Source of the DNA: Rahnella rivi
Lineage (GTDB): Bacteria; Pseudomonadota; Gammaproteobacteria; Enterobacterales; Enterobacteriaceae
Direction: 5' to 3'
Assembly: GCF_019049655.1 (NCBI RefSeq)
Contig: NZ_JAFMOX010000052.1
Coordinates: 1-64,000, forward strand
Length of the DNA stretch: 64,000 bases
Part shown: positions 51,111-61,572 of the stretch, piece after piece
Layout: each line of letters opens with the position of its first letter
Numbering within the stretch: the first letter of the stretch is position 1
Program-made: the position numbers and the translations under genes
The notes under the pieces: generated by a model
Databases searched by the model: none
Told to the model about the DNA's origin: nothing
Seen by the model: only the letters and a program-made list of their open reading frames with translations

Positions 51111-51794
51111 TTACTGCTGATGTTCTTCTGATGCGGTTTCGTCTTCCTGCTCTTCGGCGCTGATGGCCAGCGGCCAGCCGCCCAGGCGCTTCCAGCGGTT
51201 TACCAGCTCGCAGAACAGTTCAGCCGTGCGCTCTGTGTCATACAAGGCGGAGTGCGCCTGGCTGCTGTCAAAGACCATCCCCGCGCTGATACAGGCTTTT
51301 GCCAGCACCGTCTGCCCGAGAACAAGCCCGCTCAGCGCTGCGGTATCAAAGGTCGCGAACGGATGGAACGGGTTACGTTTCAGCCCGGCGCGTTCGGCGG
51401 CGGCCATCAGGAAGCTGTGATCAAAATTGGCGTTGTGCGCCACGATGATCGCGCGGTTGCAGTTCTGCTCTTTCATCCCTTTACGAATGACTTTGAAAAT
51501 CTCATGCAGGGCGTCATATTCGCTGACCGCACCACGCAACGGATTTGTCGGGTCGATACCGTTAAACGCCAGCGCCTCTGGCACCAGAATGGAACCCTCG
51601 AAAGGCTCGACGTGGAAATGGACCGTCTCGTCGCTTTCCAGCCAGCCGTCTTCGTCCATTTTTAGCGTGATGGCGGCAATTTCCAGCAGCGCATCAGTTT
51701 TGGCATTGAATCCGGCAGTTTCAACATCGATCACTACCGGATAAAAACCACGAAAACGGCCTCTCAGGGCGTTAATGTCACTATTCTCGGCCAT
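51111..51794 (-). CDS. rnt: Ribonuclease T
   Basis: RNase T is a DEDD-family 3'-5' exonuclease that trims tRNA and stable RNA ends. The 227-residue protein has [25 protein letters not shown] with the first Asp and Glu, HNANFDHSF with the third acidic residue and [11 protein letters not shown] with the last Asp and the general-base His. ATG 51794 gives [17 protein letters not shown]; an in-frame ATG at 51827 would add 11 residues and cannot be excluded. Confidence 0.94.
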   Translation of the reverse strand: MAENSDINALRGRFRGFYPVVIDVETAGFNAKTDALLEIAAITLKMDEDGWLESDETVHFHVEPFEGSILVPEALAFNGIDPTNPLRGAVSEYDALHEIFKVIRKGMKEQNCNRAIIVAHNANFDHSFLMAAAERAGLKRNPFHPFATFDTAALSGLVLGQTVLAKACISAGMVFDSSQAHSALYDTERTAELFCELVNRWKRLGGWPLAISAEEQEDETASEEHQQ

Positions 51795-51886
51795 TAGTTT
51801 CTTATCTTTATCGAATTCAGCGCACATTATGACAAATTTTGCCGCGAGTTGCAGGCGTGTGGCGAATATTCGACATTTCAGTGGGC

Positions 51887-51911
51887 AAAAAAAAGGGCGC
51901 TTTCGCGCCCT
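51887..51911 (-). terminator. Terminator of gloA
   Basis: Stem AGGGCGC / GCGCCCT with loop TTTC; the minus strand continues with a run of T. It lies 18 nt after the gloA stop. Confidence 0.9.
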
Positions 51912-51929
51912 GAGACTGCACGCAACGGA

Positions 51930-52337
51930 TCAGTTGCCCAGACCCTGGCCTGCGTGTTTGGATTCGATCAGCTCGATTTTGTAGCCGTCCGGATCTTCAA
52001 CAAAAGCGATAATGGTGGAGCCGCCTTTGACCGGGCCCGCTTCACGGGTGACTTTGCCACCTGCGTTACGGATGTCGTCGCAGGTTTGCGCCACGTTATC
52101 CACGCCTAACGCGATGTGCCCATAGGCAGTGCCCATGTCATAGCTGTCAACGCCCCAGTTGTAGGTTAACTCAATGACTGCGCCTTCGCTTTCATCCGTG
52201 TAGCCAACAAAAGCCAGCGAATATTTGTATTCCGTATTTTCACTGGTACGCAGCAGGCGCATGCCTAAAACGTCGGTGTAGAAGCTGATTGCGCGTTGTA
52301 AATCGCCAACGCGAAGCATGGTATGGAGTAAACGCAT
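51930..52337 (-). CDS. gloA: Glyoxalase I (lactoylglutathione lyase)
   Basis: GloA isomerises the methylglyoxal-glutathione hemithioacetal to S-lactoylglutathione. The 135-residue protein has [53 protein letters not shown] and [11 protein letters not shown], with the metal-binding His and Glu residues of the nickel-type enzyme. GAGGAACCT precedes the ATG. It follows nemA (158 nt apart), as in E. coli nemRA-gloA. Confidence 0.96.
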   Translation of the reverse strand: MRLLHTMLRVGDLQRAISFYTDVLGMRLLRTSENTEYKYSLAFVGYTDESEGAVIELTYNWGVDSYDMGTAYGHIALGVDNVAQTCDDIRNAGGKVTREAGPVKGGSTIIAFVEDPDGYKIELIESKHAGQGLGN

Positions 52338-52495
52338 AGGTTCCTCTTTATTTGCAGGATGAGAATAATCAGTTTCAGCCTAACCGATAGCGGCGGTTTT
52401 GTCTGTAAAACCCCGAACAGCTGCTGGATCTCTGACCAAAAAAACGGCGGCCGGAGGGCATCGGTCGCCGAAAAGTGGAGATAACTTTTATATCA

Positions 52496-53587
52496 TTACA
52501 GGGTCGGGTAATCGGTATAACCCTGAGCGTCGCCGCCGTAGAAGGTTTCGGGTTTTGGCTCGTTAAGCGGTGCATGAGATTTCAGACGCTCAACCAGATC
52601 CGGGTTAGCGATGTAGCTGCGGCCAAAGGCTACGGCATCGATGTAACCTTTTTCGATCAGTTCTTCGCCTTTCTCAGCCGTGTAAGCGCCGGCACCGACA
52701 ATCACGCCCTGATAATGCGCGCGGATCACCTCACGGAACTCAGTGGTGTAAGGCTTACCACCAGCCCAGTCAGGCTCAGAAATATGCAGATAAGCCAGTT
52801 TACGTTTGTTCAGTTCATCCAGCAGATAGATGGCTGCCTGCACCTGATCTTCACCGTTATCCAGGCCGTTAAACGGTCCCAGTGGTGAAATACGGATACC
52901 CACACGTTCTGCGCCGAGCTCTTCAATCGCAGCATCCACCACTTCCAGCGTCAGGCGTGTGCGGTTTTCAATGTTGCCACCGTACTGGTCTTCACGCAGG
53001 TTAGACGCCGGAGACATAAACTGGTGCAACAGATAACCATGCGCAGCATGCAGTTCGATGTAATCGAAACCGGCTTCTGCAGAGCAGGCCGCAGCGTGAC
53101 GGAAATCATTGATGATGCCCGGAATTTCACTCAGTTCTAACGCACGCGGAGTAGGGCAGTCGACGCGGATCGCGTTGCCTTGCTCATCACGCAGACTGGT
53201 GCGGGTATTGGGGTTGACGGCAGAAGGCGCAACCGGTGTCTGATTGTCCGGCTGCACACTGTTGTGTGAGATACGCCCGGTGTGCCACAGCTGAACGGCG
53301 ATATGTCCTTTTTTATCATGAACGCCTGCAACGATTTTCTTCCACGCAGCGACCTGCTCAGGCGTGTGCAAACCGGGTGCGCCCGCATAACCTTTCGCCT
53401 GGAAAGAAACCTGCGTCGCTTCAGTGATGATCAGGCCAGAGGTGTGGCGCTGGGCATAGTATTCGCCCATCAGCGGCGTCGGGATATCACCCGGTTCAAT
53501 GCTGCGCAGACGGGTCAGTGGAGCCATAAATACTCGATTCGGTAAGGTATTTTTACCGACAACAATCGGGGAGAAAAGCCTGGTCAT
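52496..53587 (-). CDS. nemA: N-ethylmaleimide reductase NemA
   Basis: NemA is an old-yellow-enzyme flavoprotein (FMN, TIM barrel) that reduces electrophilic alkenes, nitro compounds and N-ethylmaleimide. The 363-residue protein shows [41 protein letters not shown] and [16 protein letters not shown]. In E. coli it is preceded by its repressor gene nemR. Here no nemR is present upstream: the next 400 nt hold no TetR-family gene. Confidence 0.94.
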   Translation of the reverse strand: MTRLFSPIVVGKNTLPNRVFMAPLTRLRSIEPGDIPTPLMGEYYAQRHTSGLIITEATQVSFQAKGYAGAPGLHTPEQVAAWKKIVAGVHDKKGHIAVQLWHTGRISHNSVQPDNQTPVAPSAVNPNTRTSLRDEQGNAIRVDCPTPRALELSEIPGIINDFRHAAACSAEAGFDYIELHAAHGYLLHQFMSPASNLREDQYGGNIENRTRLTLEVVDAAIEELGAERVGIRISPLGPFNGLDNGEDQVQAAIYLLDELNKRKLAYLHISEPDWAGGKPYTTEFREVIRAHYQGVIVGAGAYTAEKGEELIEKGYIDAVAFGRSYIANPDLVERLKSHAPLNEPKPETFYGGDAQGYTDYPTL

Positions 53588-53998
53588 GTCAAAAACTCCA
53601 ACGTTAATGGACTGATCGGTAAGACGTTAAGGGATCTCACTCACGTCAAACGATCTTAAATAATGGTGTCTTTTTTATCCCATCTTCATTGCCGGTGACT
53701 ACGCGCACGGTGCTTTTTCGCGAAATATCTCTCATAGCCGGGTGTGCATGGCGGGTTCAGGAACAGAAAAAGAATAAAAAAGAGCCGGCGGGTGCCGGCT
53801 GAGGTGAGGGCAAATTTCTGTTTTCTTGATGAGGGCAGGCGAAACAGTCTGACCATTTCCGACAGGTGAAATGGCTGAACGGACGGTAGCAGATCAGTGT
53901 TGCAGTAATTTGAAGAATGAAATGCATGACATGATTCACCTTGCGGGATGGCGGGAAAACGTCTTGAATAAAAGTTCAGCACTATTTGCGGAGGGCCT
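53588..53998. other. nemA-ydhL intergenic region without nemR
   Basis: This 411-nt region lacks the TetR-family gene nemR that E. coli has here. It contains an orphan minus-strand terminator at 53774-53800 with no supported coding sequence upstream of it. It also holds promoters for nemA (minus) and ydhL (plus). Confidence 0.55.
53774..53800 (-). terminator. Orphan terminator upstream of nemA
   Basis: Stem AGCCGGC / GCCGGCT with loop GGGT, followed on the minus strand by CTTTTTTATTC. No recognised gene lies on the minus strand just before it, so it might end a small RNA or an attenuated transcript. Confidence 0.8.
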
Positions 53999-54238
53999 GT
54001 GGCTCAGCAGCTCGAGTTTTTTGACATCCCCAGCCCGTGCCGTGGCATCTGCCAGGCCGACGAACGGGGCTATTGCCGCGGTTGCCTGCGCAGCCGCGAT
54101 GAACGCTTTGGCTGGATAAAAATGACCGACACCGAAAAACGCCATGTGCTGCGTTTATGTCAGCAGCGGTTGTTGCGTCAGCAGCGCGCCGGAAAAACAC
54201 CCGATGAACCTCAGCCGGAGCAGCCGGAGCTGTTTTAA
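53999..54238 (+). CDS. ydhL: DUF1289 protein YdhL
   Basis: This 79-residue small protein has four conserved cysteines in SPCRGICQADERGYCRGCLRSRDE, a DUF1289 hallmark suggesting metal binding. The sequence closely follows E. coli YdhL, including the ending EQPELF. A GTG start at 53999 is used: GGAGGG lies upstream and the product then starts VAQQLEFFDIPSP. Function is unknown. Confidence 0.92.
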   Translation: MAQQLEFFDIPSPCRGICQADERGYCRGCLRSRDERFGWIKMTDTEKRHVLRLCQQRLLRQQRAGKTPDEPQPEQPELF

Positions 54239-54355
54239 TCATCAAAGCGGGCGTCTCAGCTTCACATCCTTTTGTTTCTGCCTGTCAGCATCAATACAGC
54301 GCGATGGCCGTTGTGTATTCTGTTGGTCGAAAATATCAAAAATAAGGAGATGATC

Positions 54356-55252
54356 ATGGATCCACGTACCCCTTTATCGCCACAAGGCCCGGTTTTATCA
54401 ACGCTGATTTGCGGTTACTGGCGTCTGATGGAATGGGAGATGACAGCGCAGCAGATTCAGACGTTTATGCAACAGCATATCGAACTGGGCATTACCACCG
54501 TCGATCATGCTGACATTTACGGAGGTTATCAGTGTGAAGCGGCATTTGGTGAGGCTCTGCGCTTAAAACCGGCGCTGCGTGAGCAAATGGAGCTGGTCAG
54601 TAAATGCGGTATTGCCACCACTGCCGATCCTGACAATAAAATCGGGCATTACATTACTGATGCGCAGTACATCATTGCACGCGCGGAAAAATCCCTGACC
54701 AATCTGCACACTGATTATCTGGATCTGCTGTTGATCCACCGCCCGGACCCGCTGATGGATGCCGACGAAGTGGCAGAAGCGTTCACACAACTGCACAAAA
54801 GCGGCAAAGTAAAACACTTCGGCGTCTCTAACTTCACGCCAGCACAGTTCAGCCTGTTGCAGTCACGCCTGCCGTTTTCGCTGGTCACCAATCAGGTTGA
54901 AATCTCTCCTATCCATCAGCCTGCGATCCTCGACGGGACGCTGGATCAATGCCAGCAATTACGCATTAAACCGATGGCCTGGTCATGCCTGGGAGGCGGC
55001 CGTTTGTTCAGTGAAGCCGGGTTCCAGCCGCTGCGCGATGAGCTGCAAAACGTGGCGAATGAAACCGGCGCCGACACTATCGAACAGGTGGTGTATGCCT
55101 GGATCATGCGTCTGCCGTCGCAGCCGTTGCCGATTATCGGTTCCGGTAAAATTGAACGCGTGCAGTCTGCGTACAAAGCGTTGTCTCTGGAGATGACCCG
55201 CCAGCAGTGGTTCCGTATTCGCAAAGCGGCGCTGGGTTACGACGTTCCGTAA
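54356..55252 (+). CDS. ydhF: Aldo/keto reductase YdhF
   Basis: This 298-residue AKR-family oxidoreductase has GYWRLMEWEM, TTVDHADIYGGYQCEAAFGEAL with the catalytic Asp and Tyr, and SKCGI with the active Lys. Later blocks are LLLIHRPDPLMDADEVAEAF and SNFTPAQFSLLQSRL. It should use NAD(P)H; the substrate is unknown. TAAGGAG lies immediately upstream of one ATG (54350), so the ATG at 54356 with better spacing is chosen; it gives the E. coli length. Confidence 0.93.
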   Translation: MDPRTPLSPQGPVLSTLICGYWRLMEWEMTAQQIQTFMQQHIELGITTVDHADIYGGYQCEAAFGEALRLKPALREQMELVSKCGIATTADPDNKIGHYITDAQYIIARAEKSLTNLHTDYLDLLLIHRPDPLMDADEVAEAFTQLHKSGKVKHFGVSNFTPAQFSLLQSRLPFSLVTNQVEISPIHQPAILDGTLDQCQQLRIKPMAWSCLGGGRLFSEAGFQPLRDELQNVANETGADTIEQVVYAWIMRLPSQPLPIIGSGKIERVQSAYKALSLEMTRQQWFRIRKAALGYDVP

Positions 55253-55270
55253 CCCTTTGCGGGTGAATGG

Positions 55271-57322
55271 TCAGGCGGGTTTTGTGGTGGTTAACGCAGG
55301 ATCCGCCGGGCCATCTTCCGTCGAAATCGCCTGTTGAAGTTGTGACAGTGAGCAGTACAACCGCCAGATTACCCCCGCCAGTTCACGCGCCGCAGGTTCA
55401 GGATGATGCGCCAGCGAGTTGCTCATGCGCAATAATTCCGTAAGTGTCGCATCCAGATTTTCATGACTGACACCGCGCTCGGTCATCACACCCTTCAGAC
55501 AATGAATACAGACGTCGCGCACCGCTGACAGCGGATCGGAGCGGGTTTCCCATTCGCGTAACTGCCAGACGATGTGACTGCAGTTGAGCAGCACCACGCC
55601 CCAGCGCAACAGCCATGTGCGGGAAATCTGATCTTTACTCTGACTCAGCTGGTTCATCCGGTGATAAATCAGTGATTCAAACTGGAAATGGCTCAGGGAG
55701 GGTTTGCGGCTAAGTTGATCCATGAAATCCCGGCGCAGTGCCCGGATTATGCGACGGCTTTTGCGCTTATCAGAGCTTGGCCGCAAAACCTGAAACGCAA
55801 TGCCGGCTAACATTACGCCCGCGATTTTTGCCACGCCGTCGTTCATGAACGCACCATAGTCATAATCCGGCGGGTTAGTGACCGCAAGAAACGAGCCCAT
55901 AAACACGATCATCTGCCCCCACAATCCGGCAAAGCGTTTATATTGCAGTTTCATCATTTGCATGGTGACCAGCATTGGCAGGAAAAAGGCACAGAACACC
56001 CAGAAGTTATCGATCTGAATCATCAGCCCGAACTTAAGCACAAAGCAGCCGATAAACAGTAACCCCAGGGATTTGATCAGCAATGTCACGCTGCTGATGG
56101 GAGACGCGGTGGAGGAGTAGAGCACACAGCTGACCGCCGTCAGCGCCACGGCACCGGCGCCGGAATCCCATTGCGTTGTCATCCAGAACGCGCAACCGAT
56201 CACAATGCACAGGAACGTTCGCAGGCCGTTATAAGCGGCTTCAACGGTATCTGTATGCTGCGCCAGATGGGTGATTTTTGGCGGCTGAAGGGTTTCGGCT
56301 TCGGCCACATTAGCGTTCTCCACGCGGCGTAACCAACGTTCGCTGCGCACGTACAGCCAGCAGAAATCGCGCAAACGCGTCCAAAACGCCTGATGGCGAA
56401 AATCGGCGGTGTCCTGAGGTTTTATCAGCAGAAGGATCTGCGAAAGCCGGTATTTGTCGGTGTCGGGTTTACGCAGTTCATCGAGCAAAATACTCAGGAC
56501 TTGAGCAAGATTTTCAGGCGGCTGCGGCCAGTTCAGTAACATGCGGCGCAGGCTGGAAATAAAACTGGTCATGCGCAGTTGCTGGTGCAGCAAATAATTA
56601 AGCACATTGTTTTGACGACGTAGCCGGTAATGGCTCCAGACCGCCTGAATACGTAACAGATTCAGCGTCAGTATCTGACCGATCAGCCCCTCGTGAGAAC
56701 TTCGGATTTGGTCATTGATTTCTGCATTCCATAACAGTTGCGCATGTTCCAGTAACTGGGTGTGCATTTTGCGCAAAGAGGTGAGCAGGGCATCGCCGTC
56801 CGACGTGCTGGGCAGCACCATCATCATGAAACCACCGCATAAAATACCGGTGATCACTTCACCTACTCGCGCCTGAGCGATGTCAAAAATTTGGGTAGGA
56901 TCCGTGACGTCGACGGTTGAAAACGCAATGATTGCCGCCGTGTAACCGGCCAGCGCGAAAGCGTATGAGACGTTGTTTTGATAATGGTTGGAGACGTAAG
57001 TACACAGGCCAAGCCAGGTGGCGATGGCCAGCGTGAAAAGCCAGGGTTCATTGAGACAATGCCCGGCGATAAAGACGGCCCCCATCGCACCGAGCAGGCT
57101 GCCAATAATACGGCCGATACTTTTACTGATCACGCCGCCCACGGTGGGAAAGCTGACTACCGCTGCGGAAGTTAACGCCCAGTAGGGTTCATCCATCTGA
57201 AATTCAAAGGCGATATACAGCGCCAGTATCATGGCGATGGAGTTGCGCAGGGCGTACCGCCATTGGCCGCCGGTGGCTTTTCCCCACGGGGTATTCTTCC
57301 ATTCCAGCCAGGAGAAATTCAC
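55271..57322 (-). CDS. ydhK: FUSC-family inner-membrane efflux protein YdhK
   Basis: YdhK is a 683-residue protein of the aromatic acid exporter / fusaric acid resistance family (PET, FUSC). Two clusters of membrane helices flank a long cytoplasmic region. The N-terminal [43 protein letters not shown] block is typical. It works with the adaptor YdhJ and the small partner YdhI, as AaeB with AaeA. The start is GTG 57322 with AAGG upstream. Substrate unknown. It lies divergent from slyA as in E. coli. Confidence 0.93.
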   Translation of the reverse strand: MNFSWLEWKNTPWGKATGGQWRYALRNSIAMILALYIAFEFQMDEPYWALTSAAVVSFPTVGGVISKSIGRIIGSLLGAMGAVFIAGHCLNEPWLFTLAIATWLGLCTYVSNHYQNNVSYAFALAGYTAAIIAFSTVDVTDPTQIFDIAQARVGEVITGILCGGFMMMVLPSTSDGDALLTSLRKMHTQLLEHAQLLWNAEINDQIRSSHEGLIGQILTLNLLRIQAVWSHYRLRRQNNVLNYLLHQQLRMTSFISSLRRMLLNWPQPPENLAQVLSILLDELRKPDTDKYRLSQILLLIKPQDTADFRHQAFWTRLRDFCWLYVRSERWLRRVENANVAEAETLQPPKITHLAQHTDTVEAAYNGLRTFLCIVIGCAFWMTTQWDSGAGAVALTAVSCVLYSSTASPISSVTLLIKSLGLLFIGCFVLKFGLMIQIDNFWVFCAFFLPMLVTMQMMKLQYKRFAGLWGQMIVFMGSFLAVTNPPDYDYGAFMNDGVAKIAGVMLAGIAFQVLRPSSDKRKSRRIIRALRRDFMDQLSRKPSLSHFQFESLIYHRMNQLSQSKDQISRTWLLRWGVVLLNCSHIVWQLREWETRSDPLSAVRDVCIHCLKGVMTERGVSHENLDATLTELLRMSNSLAHHPEPAARELAGVIWRLYCSLSQLQQAISTEDGPADPALTTTKPA

Positions 57323-57331
57323 GGCATGGCC

Positions 57332-58189
57332 TTAATTAAGGATTGAAATGGTGCAGGTGGTGCCTGCAACCAGAATGGTGTTTGCGGGGACCGTGTCGAG
57401 CTTGATGCGCACGGGCACACGCTGCGCCAGACGCACCCAGGGTACATTCGGTTTGACGTTCATCAGCAGGTCGTCAGAGGCGTCCAGGCTCTGGTCATAA
57501 ATCGCCCGCCCAATACTTTCCACATGGCCTTTAAGAGGAATATTACCGTTAAATAAAGTGATGTCCGCCAGATCCCCTTCACGGATATTTTTCAGTTTGG
57601 TTTCTTCGAAATAACCCAGCACATAGAAAGAATGAATATCCACCAGGCCGACCAGAGGTGTGCCGGTGGTGGCATAATTGCCTTTGCGGGTTTGCAGATT
57701 GGTTATATAACCGTCAGTGGGGGCGACAATATTGGTTTTACTCAAATTCCATTTGGCTTGTTCTAATGAGGACTGCGCCCCCTGATAAGCCGCCTGCATG
57801 GCTTTGGCGCTAATATTGGACTCATCCAGTGACTCGGCAGAAATAACGTTGGTGCCCAGACCACGACGGCGCGCGGCTTCATGATTGGCTTTGGCTAAAT
57901 CCGCTGCCGCTTTCGCCAGCGCCGCTTCGGCATTATCGACGGCAATTTTAAAGGGGACCGGATCCAGGCTGAACAGCGGATCGCCACTTTTAACAAACTG
58001 ATTATCATGCACATTAATGTCAATGATCCGGCCTGAGACTTCCGGAGTGATATCAACAATTTCAGCCCGCACCTTACCATCCCGCGTCCACGGGGATTGC
58101 ATGTAGTAATTCCACATCCACCATCCGGCACATATTGCGACCGCGAAAACCAGCACAGTTGAGAAATATTTAAGGGTTTTGAATTTCAT
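57332..58189 (-). CDS. ydhJ: HlyD-family membrane fusion protein YdhJ
   Basis: This periplasmic adaptor (285 residues) has an N-terminal membrane anchor (KYFSTVLVFAVAICAGWWMW) followed by a biotinyl-lipoyl-like barrel (DITPEVSGRIIDINVHDNQFVKSGDPLF), a coiled coil, and the beta-barrel part. It links YdhK to the outer membrane. The ATG at 58189 gives the E. coli start MKFKTLKYF. Its stop is 9 nt upstream of the YdhK start. Confidence 0.93.
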   Translation of the reverse strand: MKFKTLKYFSTVLVFAVAICAGWWMWNYYMQSPWTRDGKVRAEIVDITPEVSGRIIDINVHDNQFVKSGDPLFSLDPVPFKIAVDNAEAALAKAAADLAKANHEAARRRGLGTNVISAESLDESNISAKAMQAAYQGAQSSLEQAKWNLSKTNIVAPTDGYITNLQTRKGNYATTGTPLVGLVDIHSFYVLGYFEETKLKNIREGDLADITLFNGNIPLKGHVESIGRAIYDQSLDASDDLLMNVKPNVPWVRLAQRVPVRIKLDTVPANTILVAGTTCTISILN

Positions 58190-58191
58190 TT

Positions 58192-58416
58192 TCAGAGGTT
58201 CACCATAAGCAACAGTGCGGCGCAAATACAGATCACAAACAGGGATAAATCCATCAGCGTCGGATGCCAGACTTCGCCGGAATAAATCCAGTCACGTACC
58301 ACCCGATGAATCAAAAGCCAAAAAACCAGTCCCAGTAAAAATGCTTTAAACATCGGGGGGAAATAAAGTGAGGCACCGACGACCAAATCGGGGAGCGGGA
58401 AGCCTGCGTGAAACAT
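58192..58416 (-). CDS. ydhI: DUF1656 small membrane protein YdhI
   Basis: YdhI is a 74-residue two-helix inner-membrane protein of DUF1656 (AaeX-like), with [47 protein letters not shown]. It is the small partner gene of ydhJ and ydhK; YdhJ begins 2 nt after its stop. The start codon is uncertain: ATG 58416 has a weak ribosome site, and a nearby in-frame GTG nine bases upstream is an alternative. Confidence 0.85.
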   Translation of the reverse strand: MFHAGFPLPDLVVGASLYFPPMFKAFLLGLVFWLLIHRVVRDWIYSGEVWHPTLMDLSLFVICICAALLLMVNL

Positions 58417-58581
58417 TTGCGCATTCACAATATTAATCTCTGCCGGTGATTGTGTTATAAACGAGTTTACCTTTGGAAGCATTGTGGCCGCTTCCGGATG
58501 CAACAGTACCTACCATTATATATAGAATTGTAATTTCTCGATTAAAGTTCCTAAAACTAAGCTAAACTCTGGGGAGTTATC

Positions 58582-58593
58582 TTAGCATGCTAA
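58582..58593. promoter_or_regulatory. SlyA-type operator upstream of slyA
   Basis: TTAGCATGCTAA is a perfect palindrome that differs from the SlyA consensus TTAGCAAGCTAA at a single position. It lies 18 nt before the slyA start. A second, partial site (AACTAAGCTAA, about 58554-58564) is upstream. Autorepression of slyA is inferred. Confidence 0.75.
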
Positions 58594-58610
58594 TTATAAG
58601 GAGGGGATAA

Positions 58611-59045
58611 TTGGAATCGAATCTGGGGTCAGATCTAGCACGATTAGTTCGTGCCTGGCGTGCGTTGATTGACGATCGGCTAAAGCCGTTAGAACTCACG
58701 CAAACGCATTGGGTAACATTGCACAATATCAATATGTTACCTCCGGAACAGTCACAAATTCAGCTGGCGAAAGCCATCGGTATCGAGCAGCCTTCTCTGG
58801 TCCGCACGCTGGATCAGCTCGAAGAAAAGAAGTTGATCACCCGGCAGACCTGCGCCAGCGATCGCCGCGCCAAACGCATCAAACTCACCGAAGAATCTGC
58901 GCCGATCATCCATGAAATGGAGACGGTGATTGACTCAACGCGCAAAGAAATTTTGTCCGGTATGTCTGCTGCTGAAATTGAACAACTGGGGGGGATGTTG
59001 TCTCGCCTGGAAAAAAATATTGCTGCATTGCAAAGCAAATCATAA
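58611..59045 (+). CDS. slyA: MarR-family regulator SlyA
   Basis: SlyA is a winged-helix dimer that counteracts H-NS silencing and controls virulence, envelope and antibiotic-response genes. The 144-residue protein has [32 protein letters not shown] and the recognition part [47 protein letters not shown]. It uses TTG as start with a strong AAGGAGGGG site, common in RovA/SlyA genes. It is divergent from ydhI and probably regulates it. Confidence 0.95.
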   Translation: MESNLGSDLARLVRAWRALIDDRLKPLELTQTHWVTLHNINMLPPEQSQIQLAKAIGIEQPSLVRTLDQLEEKKLITRQTCASDRRAKRIKLTEESAPIIHEMETVIDSTRKEILSGMSAAEIEQLGGMLSRLEKNIAALQSKS

Positions 59046-59109
59046 ATCACTTTTGTTCTGTTCACGTCACACAGCGTTGCTTTGACTCTTTCTTTAAGGG
59101 TTGCCCATA

Positions 59110-59140
59110 AAAAAACCGAAGCCTTTGGCTTCGGTTTTTT
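59110..59140. terminator. Bidirectional terminator between slyA and slyB
   Basis: Perfect 14-bp stem AAAAAACCGAAGCC / GGCTTCGGTTTTTT with a 3-nt loop ends both convergent genes. Confidence 0.93.
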
Positions 59141-59172
59141 GGTTTCAGGCTGTCTTACAGACTGAGAAACTA

Positions 59173-59643
59173 TCAGGCACCCGGAGAAACCGTGATAGTG
59201 CTGCCACTGCTGGCCATGCTGACACGTTGTCCGACGCTGAATTTAGTCGCACCGGCTTTCTGAACAACCTGAATCGTTGACCCGTCATCACGACGGATTT
59301 GCAGCTCTACACCGTTAGAACGGTTGAGGGTGCTTTGAACGCCCTGACCCGCCACGCCACCGGCCACTGCGCCCGCAGCGGTTGCCAGACTACGACCGGT
59401 ACCACCACCGACGGTATTACCCAGGAAGCCCCCTAACACGGCACCGCCCAGCGCGCCGATAATGTTGGAATCATCGCCACCCTGAATCTGTACTGCACGG
59501 GTAGAAACGATGGTGCCGTAGGTAACCTGCTGGATTTGTTTGGCCTGCGAAGAGGAGTAAACGTCGCCAGACAGAGAATTATCGCTGACGCAGCCAGCAA
59601 GGGAAACGCCGGCAAGTGCGACGACCAGTAAACGCTTAATCAT
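59173..59643 (-). CDS. slyB: Outer-membrane lipoprotein SlyB
   Basis: SlyB is a PhoPQ-regulated outer-membrane lipoprotein that stabilises the lipid bilayer and barrel proteins. The 156-residue precursor has lipobox LAGC (Cys at 18), a glycine-zipper region (IIGALGGAVLGGFLGNTVGGGTGRS... AGAVAGGVAGQG) and a C-terminal beta-rich domain. The ATG at 59643 has AAGGAG before it. A weak PhoP-like box is upstream. Confidence 0.94.
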   Translation of the reverse strand: MIKRLLVVALAGVSLAGCVSDNSLSGDVYSSSQAKQIQQVTYGTIVSTRAVQIQGGDDSNIIGALGGAVLGGFLGNTVGGGTGRSLATAAGAVAGGVAGQGVQSTLNRSNGVELQIRRDDGSTIQVVQKAGATKFSVGQRVSMASSGSTITVSPGA

Positions 59644-60028
59644 AAATAGCTCCTTTATATGCTGCTGCACATCTTTCAGGGTAGAGACAACAACAGAGAA
59701 AAACCGATACACAGTTCAACATCACTGTCGAGGCTGTCATATACCATATTCACTTAACTGTCTTCGAGTATACCGAAGTTCGCCTCAACTAATAATAAAC
59801 GCAGGTTTAAGTTTAAGACAGCTTTGTGTTAAATCAAAAACACCGGCAGTTAACATAGTTAAATGTTGATTTTTACATTGTGGATATTTCTGAAAGAGGA
59901 AAACGTGGGATGAAAAACACGGAGTCATCACAAGGCGTAATAAAAATTCAGTAATTCATGGTGTTGTCATCGTAATTCTGCCTACTCTGTGTCAAACCCT
60001 GTCGGCACTTTTTAGTGAGGAGTGAAGG
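59644..60028. other. slyB-anmK intergenic region
   Basis: No gene is supported in this 385-nt region between divergent slyB and anmK. On the minus strand CTTAAACCTGCGTTTA at 59796-59811 loosely fits a PhoP box (11-nt spacing of half-sites) and could serve slyB. No site for anmK was recognised. Confidence 0.4.
59796..59811 (-). promoter_or_regulatory. Weak PhoP-like box upstream of slyB
   Basis: The minus strand has half-sites CTTAAA and GTTTA spaced 11 nt apart; the first is degenerate. SlyB is a PhoP-regulon member elsewhere, so the site is plausible but not well supported by sequence. Confidence 0.3.
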
Positions 60029-61156
60029 ATGTTATCTATAAAGTCGGGTCGCTATATTGGCGTGATGTCCGGCACCAGTCTGGATGGCGTGGATGTGGTG
60101 CTGGCGGCCATTGATGAACGCATGGTGGCGCAGCAGGCAAGTTATTCGCATCCCATCCCCATCGCGCTGAAAAATGCCGTGCTGGGAATGTGTCAGGGAC
60201 AGCAGGTGACACTGCAACAGGTCGGTGAGCTGGACACGCAACTGGGTATTCTCTTCGGGGAAGCGGTGTTGGGCTTACTGAAAAGCGCAGGAATTTCACC
60301 CGAGGAAGTCACGGCGATTGGTTGCCACGGCCAGACTGTCTGGCATCAGCCAAAAGGTGACACCACATTTTCCATGCAACTGGGTGATAACAACCGCATT
60401 GCGGCCATGACCGGTATCACGACCGTAGGGGATTTCCGCCGCCGAGATATGGCGTGGGGCGGGCAGGGCGCGCCGCTGGTGCCTGCGTTCCATCAGGCAT
60501 TGCTGGCCGATACGGCCGAACGGAGAATGATCCTCAACATCGGCGGCATCGCCAACCTTTCAATGCTTCTGCCCGGACAACCGGTCCGTGGCTATGATAC
60601 CGGCCCCGGCAACATGCTGATGGATGCCTGGATCTTGCGTCACAAGCATCAGCCTTACGACAAAAACGCGGAATGGGCGACTCAGGGGCGGGTGAATTTA
60701 CGGTTGCTGCAGCAGATGCTTTCTGACGCCTATTTTGCCGAGCCAGCGCCGAAAAGCACCGGACGCGAATACTTCAACATGGCGTGGCTGGAGAAACAGC
60801 TGGCGCGCGGCCACGAAATCTCTCCGGTCGATGTGCAGGCCACGCTGACCGAACTGACGGCCGTCAGTATTGCCGAACAGGTTCAACTGACCGGCGGCTG
60901 CGATCGTCTGATGGTGTGTGGCGGTGGTGCCCGAAATCCGTTGCTGATGGCACGGCTCTCCGCCATGTTGCCAGGCACCGAAGTGTGTACCACGGATGCC
61001 TTTGGCATCAGCGGTGATGACATGGAAGCGCTGGCGTTTGCCTGGCTGGCGTTCCGCACGTTATCCGGCCAGTCGGGTAATCTGCCCTCCGTGACCGGCG
61101 CCAGCCGCGAAACCGTGCTCGGTGCCATATATCCGGTGGTTTCCCCCCGATCCTGA
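60029..61156 (+). CDS. anmK: Anhydro-N-acetylmuramic acid kinase AnmK
   Basis: AnmK phosphorylates and opens anhydro-MurNAc released in cell-wall recycling, giving MurNAc-6-phosphate. The 375-residue protein has the ATP-binding [15 protein letters not shown] near the start, the sugar-binding [11 protein letters not shown] and [12 protein letters not shown], and [31 protein letters not shown] precedes the ATG. It stands between slyB and mliC, as in E. coli. Confidence 0.95.
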   Translation: MLSIKSGRYIGVMSGTSLDGVDVVLAAIDERMVAQQASYSHPIPIALKNAVLGMCQGQQVTLQQVGELDTQLGILFGEAVLGLLKSAGISPEEVTAIGCHGQTVWHQPKGDTTFSMQLGDNNRIAAMTGITTVGDFRRRDMAWGGQGAPLVPAFHQALLADTAERRMILNIGGIANLSMLLPGQPVRGYDTGPGNMLMDAWILRHKHQPYDKNAEWATQGRVNLRLLQQMLSDAYFAEPAPKSTGREYFNMAWLEKQLARGHEISPVDVQATLTELTAVSIAEQVQLTGGCDRLMVCGGGARNPLLMARLSAMLPGTEVCTTDAFGISGDDMEALAFAWLAFRTLSGQSGNLPSVTGASRETVLGAIYPVVSPRS

Positions 61157-61241
61157 TGCGTTCTCGGTTTTATCTCAATGTGCCGCGCCAGCGGGCGTGG
61201 TACATAACTGAGAGAGACTAAAAACAATCAGGGAGCACAAA

Positions 61242-61553
61242 ATGAAAAAGGCGATTTTCGCTGCTTTAGCAGGATTAACGCTGGCCGGATGTAGCCAGTT
61301 TCAACATCAGGCTGAGAGCCCGACGCAGGAGTTACATTATCAGTGCGGCACTTTGCCGCTGACCGTCACGCTCGATAAACCGGCGCAGCAGGTGAGCATG
61401 GTGCTCGACGGTGAGCAACTGAAACTGAAACAGGTGGAATCCGCCTCCGGCACTAAATACAGCGACAGCCGTTACACCTTCTGGTCGAAAGGCAGTCAGG
61501 CCTTCGTACAGCGTGGTGATAACGTCATCATCGATGACTGCGTGCAGAAATAA
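61242..61553 (+). CDS. mliC: Membrane-bound C-type lysozyme inhibitor MliC
   Basis: MliC is an outer-membrane lipoprotein that inhibits host C-type lysozyme. The 103-residue precursor has the lipobox LAGC (Cys at 17), an 8-stranded barrel with cysteines forming a disulfide (YQCGTLPL and DDCVQK), and SGTKYSD, the inhibitor loop that enters the lysozyme active site. It is followed by a GC-rich hairpin without T-tract. Confidence 0.93.
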   Translation: MKKAIFAALAGLTLAGCSQFQHQAESPTQELHYQCGTLPLTVTLDKPAQQVSMVLDGEQLKLKQVESASGTKYSDSRYTFWSKGSQAFVQRGDNVIIDDCVQK

Positions 61554-61572
61554 CCCCCTTAGCCTTTCCCAA

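Noticed and set aside
53757..53939. Cysteine-containing minus-strand 60-codon frame upstream of nemA
   Set aside because: It runs through the terminator hairpin, has no clear ribosome site and no family features, so it is treated as chance.
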